From NCBI RefSeq assembly GCF_037126465.1, contig NC_088206.1:32986790-33050789 (forward strand): a stretch of 64,000 nucleotides of DNA, given 5' to 3'. Below are positions 11,301-23,300 of the stretch, one piece after another. Both the position numbers and the translations under genes were made by a program. How positions within the stretch are numbered: the first letter of the stretch is position 1; each line of letters starts with the position of its first letter. This DNA is from Ornithodoros turicata. Lineage: Eukaryota > Arthropoda > Arachnida > Ixodida > Argasidae. The notes under the pieces were generated by a model. The model saw only the letters and a program-made list of their open reading frames with translations. It was not told the DNA's origin and ran no database searches.

Positions 11301-14300
11301 GGAGCCCTCCTTACTCGTTTGAGACTGTCACAGCTATTTAATAACATCGAAGCAACATGCATCCTGTGCCATCAAGAAGATGAGAACATAGAACATGTTC
11401 TCTTCAGGTGCCCAGCCACGAAGACCACTCGCCCCAACGGAGAAGACATCGCTGCAGCCCTCGGTCTAACGAAAGAAGCAAACGCCAGCGACATCGCCGA
11501 GGTCGTCGAACGGGCCAAGCGTCATCTGGCGAACTGGGAAAGACAGACAACGCGTACACTGCGCGCCTCAAAATAGTGCATCGGAAACCGAAGTTCCATC
11601 ATCGTTTTGCTTCGTTTTTTTTCTCAAATTCCTTTTTTCTCTTTCCTTTTTAAGTCTTCAGTGCTTGTGATTCCGACAGGAAACTGCCCCGCCTCAAAGG
11701 GGATTAAGCACGACCTGAACCTGAACCTGAACCTATTGGCCTCTGTTGAACGTTGAACTGTCCTTCTCGGCTCGCATGGCCGCGCCCATGAAATCAGCAA
11801 TCAACTGTTCTAGTTTTGTGGAGTGTGCACCAAATTGTTTGCAGTTCAAGGTACAGGTACTTAATACGAGTGGGAGAGCTTCAGCAGTCTTCCTGTGGAT
11901 TCGTGGGTGCATCAACAAAGATGGGCGTAGCTTTCGGGATGGCTGTGTGTGTGTGACAGCTGATGTCTTTCTCCGTCTGTGCATGTGTGTTAACAGTTGG
12001 GAGTTTACGTCGCGAGGCAACTGAGATCACCGTCTGTGCATGTGTGTGCGCGCGCGCTTGTTTAGGAAGTTTGAACTCTGCCATAATACATATACAGTAA
12101 TATAAATGTTTTACTACGCGCAAGTGACGTCTGATGTAGGTCCAGGGTCTCGTCATGATTAAGTGAGGGATACTGCGACACGATTGAAAGCATTGCTGCG
12201 AGTTAGCTTGTTTCCCGACAGATTGTGCGCTGAACTGAACTTGCATTTTTGTAAAGCAACTTCAATATAATGCAGTTGTAGTGAGATAGTTTCCTTGGTT
12301 TTGTCGCATATTGCGCTCATTTCATCTGCTTTCTCTTGGGCCTGCTTGGGCTATTGCGGTCTCAATGGGGGTCCTGACACACGGTTTGGGAAACACTGAG
12401 GTATACCATATATCGTTACGTGTGACATATTTTAGTGTACTGAAGCCAGCTTCACTGTTGTATTGTTTCTTCGCATGGTTACTTCTTCAACGTTACTTGA
12501 ATGTGGAATGCGGAAATGTATGCCTTGCATGTTCTGGATATTCTCTAATTGCTGACCCCTGCTGTTGGGCTCAAATCCAGCAACTACACAAAAAGATTAA
12601 CAAATGTAATATGCATAATAAAAATGCACGTTGTCAAATGCGCGTAAACAGTGCTTACATTTTTTGGGGTCTTCACTGATTTATGGCATACTGAATATGA
12701 GCGTGCTCCACCACCACAAACTACATTTTATTTTATTTATTTATTTATTTATGAATACTGCTTGCAAGTACTTTGCAACGACATCCGCATACTTTTTAAG
12801 GAAAATATTGGCTATGCAATCCGGCCCCACTGCCTTTTTTACCTTTAGTCGCAACAACATATTAAACACACCCTGGTAAGATACAATGTTATCATTTGGT
12901 GGAATAACATTAACATGTTAAAATACATGATCCTGTACATCAAAATTAAAAACAGACTGGAAGTACTTGTTACAATGTTCGCTATTTCCTTGCTATTAGT
13001 AACTACACGCGAATCAACCCTCAAAGCTTCAATACCATGTTTTTTGTCAGACAAAAAGCTCGTTCGTCATGAAATCCCGAAGCACATCCGCGTAATACTC
13101 CACCCTGGACTCATTTATTTTTGATACGGGGCACCGCTCTGTTTATTTCCTCTCTTTCAGCTCCACGGTTCCTTCGCAATCGTCTTATTCTTCTCTTCAA
13201 ATGTATTATAGAGCGAGTGATCCATGGGTTAGGGTTGTTAGTCGCTTATTCTTATTCGGGACGCATTGATCAATGCAAAATCGGCATATTCGTTTGAACA
13301 CCTGCCAAAGCGCCTCAACATTACTTCCTCTAAAATTATCGAGATGATAATTTAAATACACTACTATGCTCGTACTGTCCGCTTTCGCGTAGTCCTCCAC
13401 CAAGACAAACTTCTTTTAACGATGAAAGATGAAAGTCACTGAAAAGGTTAGCCAGCTGTAGGACTCGAACCCACATCTTCTGGATTGCTGGTCCAGGGCT
13501 CTACCAACTGAGCTAAGCTAACACGCCTCCTCAGTGACTTCCAGGGTGCGTCATGTGAAGGGACAAACCAGCCACTCTCTCTCACTCATCCTTCTTTCCA
13601 TGTTCCAGCCTCAGAACATCAGTTCTTTCTTGTTCAAACTTCTTTTGTCCTTCTTTCACCTTACGAACGTTGCAGGTAAAGTACACAAGCATGTGATCGG
13701 AGATTCCGTCTCCCACTGTAGTTTCACAATCCGAAAAAAAGTCACTAACAAGTATTAGATCCAATATTGAGCAAGATGACTTGTCATAGCGTGTGCTACT
13801 CTTCACAACCTGAGTTAGGTCAAATGCAAACATGGTATTAAATGAAGCAATACAGCTCTTCATATTCCAAGTACCACATGTTAACTTTGCCCAGTTTATC
13901 GAAGGCAAGTTAAAGTCTCTAGCAACAATTTTTGATCCAGATTTGTGTAATTTGCTCAAGTGCATGGTCATAGACACGTTTTAAAAACTTGTCTTTTTCT
14001 TCTGGAGCACAATAGATGGCACCCAAGATACCATAATTACCCCACAGATTTAACGTATATACACCAGACACTTTCATTATGTTCAGTTTGTTCAAGCTGG
14101 GCACATTCCATATTTGCCTTAATTACCACAGCTACTCCTCCGCCTCTCTGGGGCGATCCCTGCGTATTATTTTGTGTGTCCTGGGTATTATTTCGTCATC
14201 GCTTATGTTATCATTTAACCATGTCTCGGTAATGACTGTTACATTAGGGTCATATTCTAGCAATAGTTCCTCAAGCTGGCAAACTTTATTCACGATGCTT

Positions 14301-17300
14301 CTTGCATTTACATTTAATATTCGTAACTGCTGCCAGCTGGGCTGTCATTGGGCCCTTGGTTCAGAAGAACGTAATCTAATTCTTTGGTTTTTGCAATCGT
14401 CTCGTACGTAGACATCATTATTGATCCACAGTTTATCGTTTAGCACTCTCCCAAAGTAGTTTACGTTTACGTAGCGTGTCCTTTGAGTAATCATTCTGTA
14501 TAGATATATCGGTACCCTTCAGCTTCCTGGTACAACTGAGGATGCACTGTTTCTCATTGTAATCTTGCAAGTACAAAATAACCGGTCTGTTTGGACGCTG
14601 TTTGCCCAAACGCTGTAGATGTGCAATTGACGACACAGGCACTTGCATCTTGTCTAAAAACAGCTCTTGTACAATTTTCGTCTTAAGTTCTTCTGGTGTT
14701 TCAGTTACTCTCTCCGGAATCCCGAAGATTACGAGATTGTTCCTTCTGCTCCTGTCCTCTAAATTTATAATGGTCTGCTTCTGGCTTACAGTAAGCGCTT
14801 CCAACTTCCGTATTTTTTCTTCAAGATCCGGTATTTTATCCATCATTTCCTTCAGTGACACAACTGTAGCTTCAATGCTGGTGATTTTTGCATTTAGCCC
14901 TTCAATGTTCTTATTAATCTTCTGTATATCGTTTTTAATTTCCCTCTGACCCTCAAGAAGCCTCTGGAACATCTCATCTGTCCCAGGGCCCGGGTTAACC
15001 TCGACATCGCCACATAGCAAAAGTTTACGAGTAAAAAAGCAATCTCTTGCAATCACAAAATAGTACGTAGGGGGCGGCAGCACAACCAGAAACCTATCGT
15101 CGCTACGAACAGAATATGGATAACTAACCTGTAACCTGTAAATTTGAAATATGAAATAACCTTTCATAAGTGCATCCTGGAAGCTCATTGATTCTGATGC
15201 TAACTGCTCATGGAATAACATGGGATGGGATGGGGTGAAAGACACTGGCATCACATGTTACGTCACTAGCAGTGACGTACTCACTCAGCAGTGACATCAC
15301 TAGCAGTGATTTTTCACTGAAGCCTGCAACTCAACGATGTAATTCACATTTTGATTTGAGAAAAAGGAAGCACGTTTGTTATTACTTGGTATACAATTGA
15401 AACTTGTTAATGTGATGACGGTCATTCTCATGGATTTTGGCAATAAAACCATTTTAGGATAAAGAACACCTGTCAAAGTGTAAGGCGATGAAAAGTAGTA
15501 AATTGAGTGAGGCATTTTAAAAAACTTTTTCTCCATCTTTTCAATGTTGTCATACATCTGCCTGTGTAATTGTCAATCTGGGCTATTTCAGCCAAAACCA
15601 GCCAGAGGTGTAGCTTGACTCTGAAATATCACTGAAAAAAAAAAAAATGTGTGCAGTTTTTGGACGATGCATATATAGAATGTAAACCTTTTTTTTTTCA
15701 TCATTTTGTTTTCTTCAACAATGGGGGCGCATTAAGCTGTGCCAAAATATGAAAAAGTTGTTCCTTACGAGCTTCCTTCTGACATCTACATACACATCAT
15801 TTGTGCGCTTTCCTTGCCTGATGTTAGAGGGGAAGCACGGGTCTGCCATCCCAAAGGGCATGTAGAACGAGAATAAATCTGGTGACGTGGTGAGAACTCA
15901 AGAACAGAGCACATTTTGAGTCAAGTTTACGATAAATTTCTGGCAAATTAGCGTTATTGAAGGAGCCCTAGATTATCTGTGCTTGTAAACTGCTGCATGG
16001 GGATTAGCGTCACATAAAAATATCCTGCTGATCTATATTCATTGCTTAACCAGGCTTTTGAGAGTATCGAGCACTTCCAAAAAAATACTTTTTTTTTCAG
16101 ATAGTATATTTACATATAGGTCGTCTAATAGAAATCTTCCTTATTTGTATAACCAGTCCTCTCCTGTAACATATTGAAAATCTACAGGTTTATTTTTCTT
16201 AAAAACAAAACAAAAATATGTCACCATAATGTGCTGCAGTTTGTTCGTCAGTTGAGATCGTCTAGGAAGCAAGCAAAAACAAAAAAACATGCCTTTGTGG
16301 CTGTCTCCTGCGAAAATCGACACTCTGCTTTTTCGTTTTGAGAACCTACAGGTGTATTTGTTCTTACGCAAGAAAAATGTTTCGTCAGCTCATTCATATC
16401 CCACCTGTATGACGCTATAGCACACTTTGAACAAATTTTGCATTCTACTGTTCTGCCCAGTTCTACAGATTATCTGCAGTCGCTGCTTCATAACAGCTTT
16501 GTCAACATTTATGACTGTTTTCACATACCTGAAGTCATCTGGAAAGTGAACAAATCTCATCATTTCAAGGACAGACCCTCTCCTATAGCATGTTCAGATT
16601 CTGCTGGCATGTGTATTCTGTAGATCATATTGCATAAGCTGACCATATTGGCTCAGATCATGCCAGAATGCGACGTAACAGCTTTTGGAAACCATTTATG
16701 ATGATCTCGTGTGCTCTTCTCCCACAACAGAAAAAAAAAGCCCACAGTCTTTCTTTCAGTGGAAATAGGTGTTTTTGCTGCATTAAGAGAAGGTGGCTCA
16801 AAGTAATAGTACCTCCTTGTGGCCTGGGTGGAGCATGCCTCGTTGTGCTTTATGTCCAGTAATTTCTTCTCCAACCGTATGTCTTTGGCAGTGAGCCACA
16901 ACGGACGCAGTCTTCAAGCTTTCTTTCACGCGGAAGAACAGCTTACAGCTGTGCAGGCATCAGAATATCTGCACGCAATAGGGGGCTGCAATCTAGCCCT
17001 ATAGGTGCCAACTTTTTAAATGGTACTGCGAACGCAGTCATAGTACCCTTTGTTACGTAAAATGAGTCGGACAGACCGAAGCTCCAGGTGACCAACCCCA
17101 ACAAGGTTTAATCCACAAGTGCCCAGAATCCCAACTCGAGACAGGAGCCGCGCGCTAATCGCAATCCCATGCACCTAGTCGCCCATCGTCCTCCTCTAAG
17201 TTATGGAACATCATCCCGCGCCGGGACCAGGGGCACGTCGGCTTCGAGGCGACAATGCCTTTGGACGGGTCGGACGATCGATGACCCGTTGGCCAGGCTC

Positions 17301-20300
17301 AGCGAGCACGCCCGTACGACGCCGTCTCGCCCTCGTATGACGCTTGACACGCGAGTTAACTTCCAAAACGATGGACGGACATTGTCTTCTTGCACTTGCA
17401 CGACGTCGCCTTCCCTCAGTTGAGTCTCGGAGACTGCTGGCGAGGTGGCTGCGTGCGCTGACCGCAGCTGAACGAGGTATTCGTGCGTCCAGCGCTTCCA
17501 GAACTGCTCCCTTGCCTGTTGAATGACAAGAAAACTGAGCCGCAGGTCGTTCTGGCGTGATGCATCGGCATCGAATTCATTAGGCAAAGCCACTGATCGT
17601 TTCCCTAACAGAAAGTGCGATGGGGTAAGTGGCTCAAGCTCCCCGGGATCAGCTCCAGTATGCGGGAGTTGACGATGGCTTCTACTTCACAGAGTGTCGT
17701 AGTCAACTGTTCAAAGGTGAGGCGCTTTCTCTCAAGGCAGCGTCTTAGGGCTTCCTTCACAGTTCGTATGAGCCGTTCCCACCAGCCTCCACACCAAGGA
17801 ACTCGCTCAACAATGAATCACCAGGCGATGCGATGCTGGGTGGCAAAGTCTAGGACATCCCTTGCGCTAACCAGGGAGAGGAGGGACGAGCATTTGCGAA
17901 AGGTGCGAGCGTTGTCAGAAAAGATGAGGGAGGGGGTGAACCGTCGCAAGGCAAGCAGGAAATCAGGCACGCTCATAGAGGACACAAGTTCGAGGTGGGT
18001 CTGGGAGGGTAGGAGGACCACTCCACCACAGCGGGCTGTTCCGTAGGCACCTGGCGGAGATGCCGCGGTCACTAGGTTGGGTTGTCGCGTCCGTTACAGT
18101 GCCGCCATTGTTCAGGTCGTGAAGACGATAAGATTTTTGCCACCATCGACTTGACAAAGGAGGGGAGAGTGTTCGTGTCGCACTGAATCCATTGGAGCGC
18201 GATGCTTGAGTCCGTCCAGAAGTGAGTGGGGGCAACCTTTATGGCTTCTACCGTCGAGATATGGCGGTAAAGACGCGTGGACAGCAGGCATGCCAGCAGT
18301 TCGAGACGCGGCAACGAGAGTTCTTTCAATGAAGCTAGGCGGGCTCTCGCTAAAAGCAACTGCGTAGATGTCGTGCCGTTAGTGGGGCGACTGCGAACGT
18401 ATACTGTTGTGCCGTTGGCCTTGGCACTAGCGTCGGCGAAGCAATGCACATCAAGCAGGGCGTTGCTTTGCGGAAAAACGCTACGCGGCAGGTGCAGCGC
18501 CATCGATGTCTGACAGTTCAGCCTTCCATTTCTCCCAGACCACATGATCTTCCGTCGCAAACTCAGCGTCCCATGGCAACGACTTGCGCCATACATTTTG
18601 GAACAGGAGCTTTACGGTTATGATGAAGGATGCGAGATAGCCAAGCGGGTCATAGATGAGGGGGAATGTCTTGAGCACCGTACGTTTCGTAGGAGGATGG
18701 GACGCAGACAACGTGAGTGCTCGGTTGACCGAAAAGGTGAGACTATCTGTGTCCCGGTCCCACAACAAGCCCAGCACCTTGATCGTGGCCTTGCCATCGG
18801 ATGCGTTGCCGTAGAAAACCTCGTCCGACAGAAACCGCTCGCGAAGTGCGGATGAGTTTGAGGTCCATTTCCGTATGTCCATACTGGCTTCTTTGAGTAT
18901 GTCAATGGTCAACACTTGAAGGGCGTCGGGTTCTGACGCGCATCCCACAACCAAATCGCCGACGTAAAACCCTGTACGAAGCCGAGGGACAGTCATCGGG
19001 TATCGAGAGGCCACGGAAGCGAGATGCTGCTGTAAGGTTGCTGCCAGCAAGAAAGGGCTGAATGTGGCGCCGAAGGGGACCCTGGTCATGCGCCACTCCT
19101 CAGTCTGCGGGCTCTAATGGGCGGCGACGTCCTGCACCTATAGGAAGCGGAGGAGGTCTCTATCATCTGCTCGAATACTGATTTGTAGATACGCCTTTCT
19201 TATATCTGCCGTGAGGACGACGGTGCTGCAGCGAAACACCAGTAATAGATGTATGAGGTCGGTGTTCAGCTTGTGTCCTTTCATGAGGAGACTGTTTAGA
19301 GACGGTTGGCCGGGGCAGTGAGACGAGGCATCGAAGACGACGCGGAGCTTTGTCGTTACGGCGTCCTTCCGGATCACGGCGTGATGAGGCATATAGTACA
19401 CGTTGTCGGTTTGGTTCGAAACATCAGCAACCCGTTTGGCATGACCCTCGTCAAAGTATTCCCGAATGACAGAATCGTAATTGAGAAGTAGCTGCGGGGA
19501 AGAACGAAACTGACGCAACTGCGCGACCAGCCGCTGCGCCGCCGTTACCCGGTTGTTTGCTTCGGCTGGAAGTCCAGAGCCCTTAACCATAAGTGGAACC
19601 ACATAGCTGCCATTACGCTTTTCTACTTGACTTGAGAAGCAAAGTGAGGCGACGGAGTCTTCGTCGCCAGAAACGTGGTCGGCAATGCCGAGGGCGTCCA
19701 GACGCCACATCTCTGACGGGTCAATACTCTCGAAGTGATCCTGATCTTCGTGTGCGAGGAAGAAAACTGACACCAACGATGATATCGTTCCACGGAAGGG
19801 ACCCCCCACGTTCTCTACAATCCATCCGAATATGGTTTCAACGGCTATGAGGTCGGCAGCGAGGCGTTCGACATGATCGGTGACTACCTTCCAATAGTAG
19901 TCTGCTCCCACCAACACTCCAATCTCTGCGGTCTGACATGTGTCGGCAAATGGCAAGCCGCGCTCTTGCATTACCCTGATTGTCTTGATGCCCAATGGAG
20001 GAACAACGACGTGGCAAAGGTCATCGACGCCAAGAGCCGTTAATACGACAGCGGAGTCGCGGTCGAAGAGGGATTCGAGGCGCACCTTGACCTGCTCGCA
20101 GCGGTAATGCTTGGGATGCGTCGGCGCAAATGAGAATACAGACAAATTCTATTCACCCTCGACCTCGCAACTTAGCTGCTGCAAAAGGTCACGTCGAATG
20201 AACGTCTGCTGGCTTCCGGTGTCGAGGAGGATGCGAATTTGCCTTCTGCCCGCCGGGCCAGACGCCCACACTGTAGCAGTTTGCAGCCGAGCAATTCCCC

Positions 20301-23300
20301 CAGTATTCTGCAGACTTGAGGATAGTGACGTCGTAGTACGGCTGAGGGGTTGCGGAGTCGAATTCTGCCTCCCCGATTGAGAAACGGGTGTCTCGCTGGT
20401 GCGCTGCGGAGCATCACGCCTCTGGATGTCGCACAGTACAGAAAGGTACCGGCCGTGGCAATTGGCGCAGGACAACAGCTTCGCCGTTCTGCACAGTCTT
20501 GAGGGATGACCAGGTTTCCCGCATCGAAAACATCTGCCTGTTCGAGATATACGTAGCTTCTTGTCGGCGGGGGATAAAGACTGTACATGACTGAAGCGGG
20601 TGATTGGTGGACCCGCACAACGGGCATGAGTCAGACGGTGGGCGAGAACTCGAACGTAGCTGATGATCCATTAGCCCAGGAGAACGCCCGCTCGTCGCTG
20701 CTATGGGTGAGGCAGTCGCCGGGCTAGGGAGAATGCTTGAACTTCGGCTCAGACGCTGGGAGGCCTGACCGGTTGCACGCGTTAAGGCAATTTCTTCCCA
20801 CGTCTCGACTTGGACTTTGAGAAAGGAGATAAGCGCCTCGACGTTTTCCGTCGGCGTATCTACTGCGCCACCTCCTCCGCGGTCTCGACGCGAGGTATCG
20901 GTAGTGCCGTCGCCGCCGCGTTCTCGACGTGAGGCATCGGTCGCATGTACCCTTCGTTGACGAAAGAACACACAAAGATCCTCGGGAAGGCACCGCGTGA
21001 TGACATGTTCAAGGATGACAGCGTGGTGCTCCTTGGGGACGTCCAACGCCGCCAACGCAGACGTGCGAAATGAGACCTCGTCAAGCAGATGCCTTAACTG
21101 GGATACCTGTCCAGAACAAGTCACTGGACGAAGAGCTAGTAGCCCGTCGATGTGCTCGGACATCAATAAACCTAACCGGCCGTACCTGTGCTTGAGGGCC
21201 GCGATGGCGGTGGGGCAATTGTCCCCATTGATGCGTATGCCTTCGATAGTGCGCTTCGCGTCGTCGACGAGGTAGGACGCTAGATACTTGGAACTTCTCG
21301 ACAGCGGCTAGCGCTTGGTTGGAATGAATTGACACGTCGAAATGCTCCCAAAACTGTTGCCATTCCTGAAGTTTGCCGGAGAACTTTGGGATCTGGAGTT
21401 TCGGAAGTGCGACAGACTTCGAGGCATCAGAGCGCTGCTGGACAACGGGCGCCGAACTCGGGATGTGCCGCAGCGACCGACGTGCTCGTGCGATGGCCTC
21501 TTCGAGGTTCTGTTCGTATTCCAACGTGCCGCTGAGTTCTGCGTCCAACTCGTCTTCTGGGGTTGCCTCTAAGATTGAGCGATCAAGGTCGCAGAGAGCT
21601 TGTCGTTTCGTGATGAAATATTCGAGAACAGCTTCGATGTCTTCGCCCGATGGATTGGGCTGAGCCAACAGGTCGGTCAGGCGGACCATGGTCCTTGTTA
21701 AGAAACCACGGGTTCCACCTCGGGTTCCTTAAAGGCGTTCCATAGCTGGCTGCTGGAGCTTTCGGAGTAATCCGGCTTCGATGTGGAGGGCCGGTGCCTC
21801 CCGGGTATCGGCACCAAATTGTGTTACGTAAAATGAGTCGGACAGACCTAAACTCCAGGTGACCAAGCCCAACATGGTTTAATCCACAAGTGCCCCGAAT
21901 CCCAACTCGAGCCAGGAGCCGCGCCCTAATCGCAATCCCATGCACCTAGTCGCCCATCGTCCTCCTCTAAGTTATGCAACACCCTTTATCACGGCACAAA
22001 GCATTTATGTCGAAGTCATGCCTGTGGAGGCAAAGCCATGCTTGCCAAGGCCAAAGAGGCAAAGCGATGCTTATGGAGGGTTTTATTATGCCCTGCTGCT
22101 CAGTGTATGGCTTCTGCTTTTAGCTGGAGCAAAGCAATAAAAAAAATGAGGAAAGAAATATGCCACCTTCAGTCGCCATCGACCAAGCAAACAAAGTCAA
22201 TAAAGGTGGTTGTTATTCACTCTATGTGATTGTTTTCATGTTAAGTCACCTGTTTGGATCTGTTAGTACCAGCTAGCTCCCTTGTAATGTAACATGTATG
22301 TGACTGCATGGAGGACAAAGAGGAGGAATTAGCTAGTCTGGCGTAGGAGCTCTCACGCTGCATTAGCTGGTCAAAAAGAATATGTGGGCCATACATCACA
22401 TAAAACACAAATACCAGTATATTTTCAGCAACCACTGGTTAATTTCTAGTAGGTGCGGTGCATATAGCGTGTCCATGGACTGATTTTTTTATTCTTGAAG
22501 AAATCATATTTTTGCAGTTATAAGGTATGACAACATGTTCTACATCCGAAGTGGATGTAGTAATTAGGTCTCGTTTAATTATTGGAAATAGTAGGTCGGT
22601 GCAAATGCAACGTCCGCTTCCCTATGTACCGCCATAGTTTTCAAAAGCACGCTCGTGACCATTTAGTGTGAGGACATGGCTCCGAAATGACGGTTGTGTG
22701 AGAGTAAGTCTCGGAGCTTTCTTTTTTGTCTTTGCACTTGAACGTGAGGGAGAAACAACGCTGCAGAACTGCAAGCAGCACATTTAATGTAATGTCGCGC
22801 AGGATGCAAGTTTTATAGCGATTTCAGATTTCAGCACAATATTTATAAGCTGTAAAAATAGGTGCAAGGGTACCATTGCATACAATGAAGTAGCTAGTAC
22901 CGTAAATTTTAGACCTCTTCTTGGCATGGGTGCTTAGCATGACCTGCTAATAAACGTACTTCGGGATTTCTGAATGTGAAGATCATAGGAAGGCAAACAA
23001 ATACAACAGAGGGTGCCATTCATTTCTCACACTTGTGATTTCAGTTACTTATTGCTCTTGGTTTTCTTGAGTTCCAACATCTGATAACCAGAATTTGCAC
23101 TGTATATCCACACGAATAAAAAAGACGCAAAGATTTCAACATTTCTGTGAGAAAATTTCATGATTTTTAAGACCATGAAAATGGCATTCTTCGGTTCCAG
23201 GGTATTCAAAGACCAGTGAAAACAAAGTGCTTGAAGTATTATGTCTAGATACATCTCTTGCAGCTTTTGCATGGTAAATCGTTGTCTAGGAAGGTGCGCG

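Larger units (their letters stand above)
6740..11735 (+). mobile_element. Nearly intact two-ORF LINE with PHD/esterase-type ORF1
   Basis: It contains a 5' UTR (about 6740-6921), ORF1 (6922-8220), ORF2 (7911 or later to 11576) and a 3' UTR ending in a (CCTGAA)n tail at 11714-11735. ORF1 with a zinc finger and an SGNH esterase is described for CR1-group elements. ORF2 carries an APE endonuclease, an RT and a terminal CCHC motif but no RNase H. I place it near CR1 with caution. The 5' boundary is uncertain and I found no target duplication. Confidence 0.8.
12722..15310 (-). mobile_element. L2/CR1-type LINE with 2A motif, 3'-truncated
   Basis: Minus-strand element with ORF1 (15254-14433), ORF2 endonuclease (about 14330-13180, split by a SINE) and the start of the RT (about 12870-12750). 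The RT stops at an AATAAATAAATA tract (12725-12750), so most of it and the 3' UTR are missing. The ORF1 layout (2A, coiled coil, RRM-like) fits the L2/CR1/Rex-type groups. Confidence 0.75.
17051..21981 (-). mobile_element. BEL/Pao LTR retrotransposon, decayed
   Basis: 4931 bp, minus strand, with 160-bp LTRs (TG...CA) at each end and a 5-bp target duplication CCCTT (17046-17050 and 21982-21986). The internal region runs gag, protease, RT, RNase H, then a shortened integrase. It has frameshifts, at least two in-frame TAG stops and an integrase deletion, so it cannot move on its own. The LTRs differ at roughly a dozen positions by eye, indicating an old insertion. Confidence 0.92.

Noticed and set aside
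13442..13523. Functional tRNA-Ala on the minus strand
   Set aside because: D, anticodon and T arms fold, but four extra bases precede the acceptor 3' strand and the unit is inside a SINE with a target duplication.
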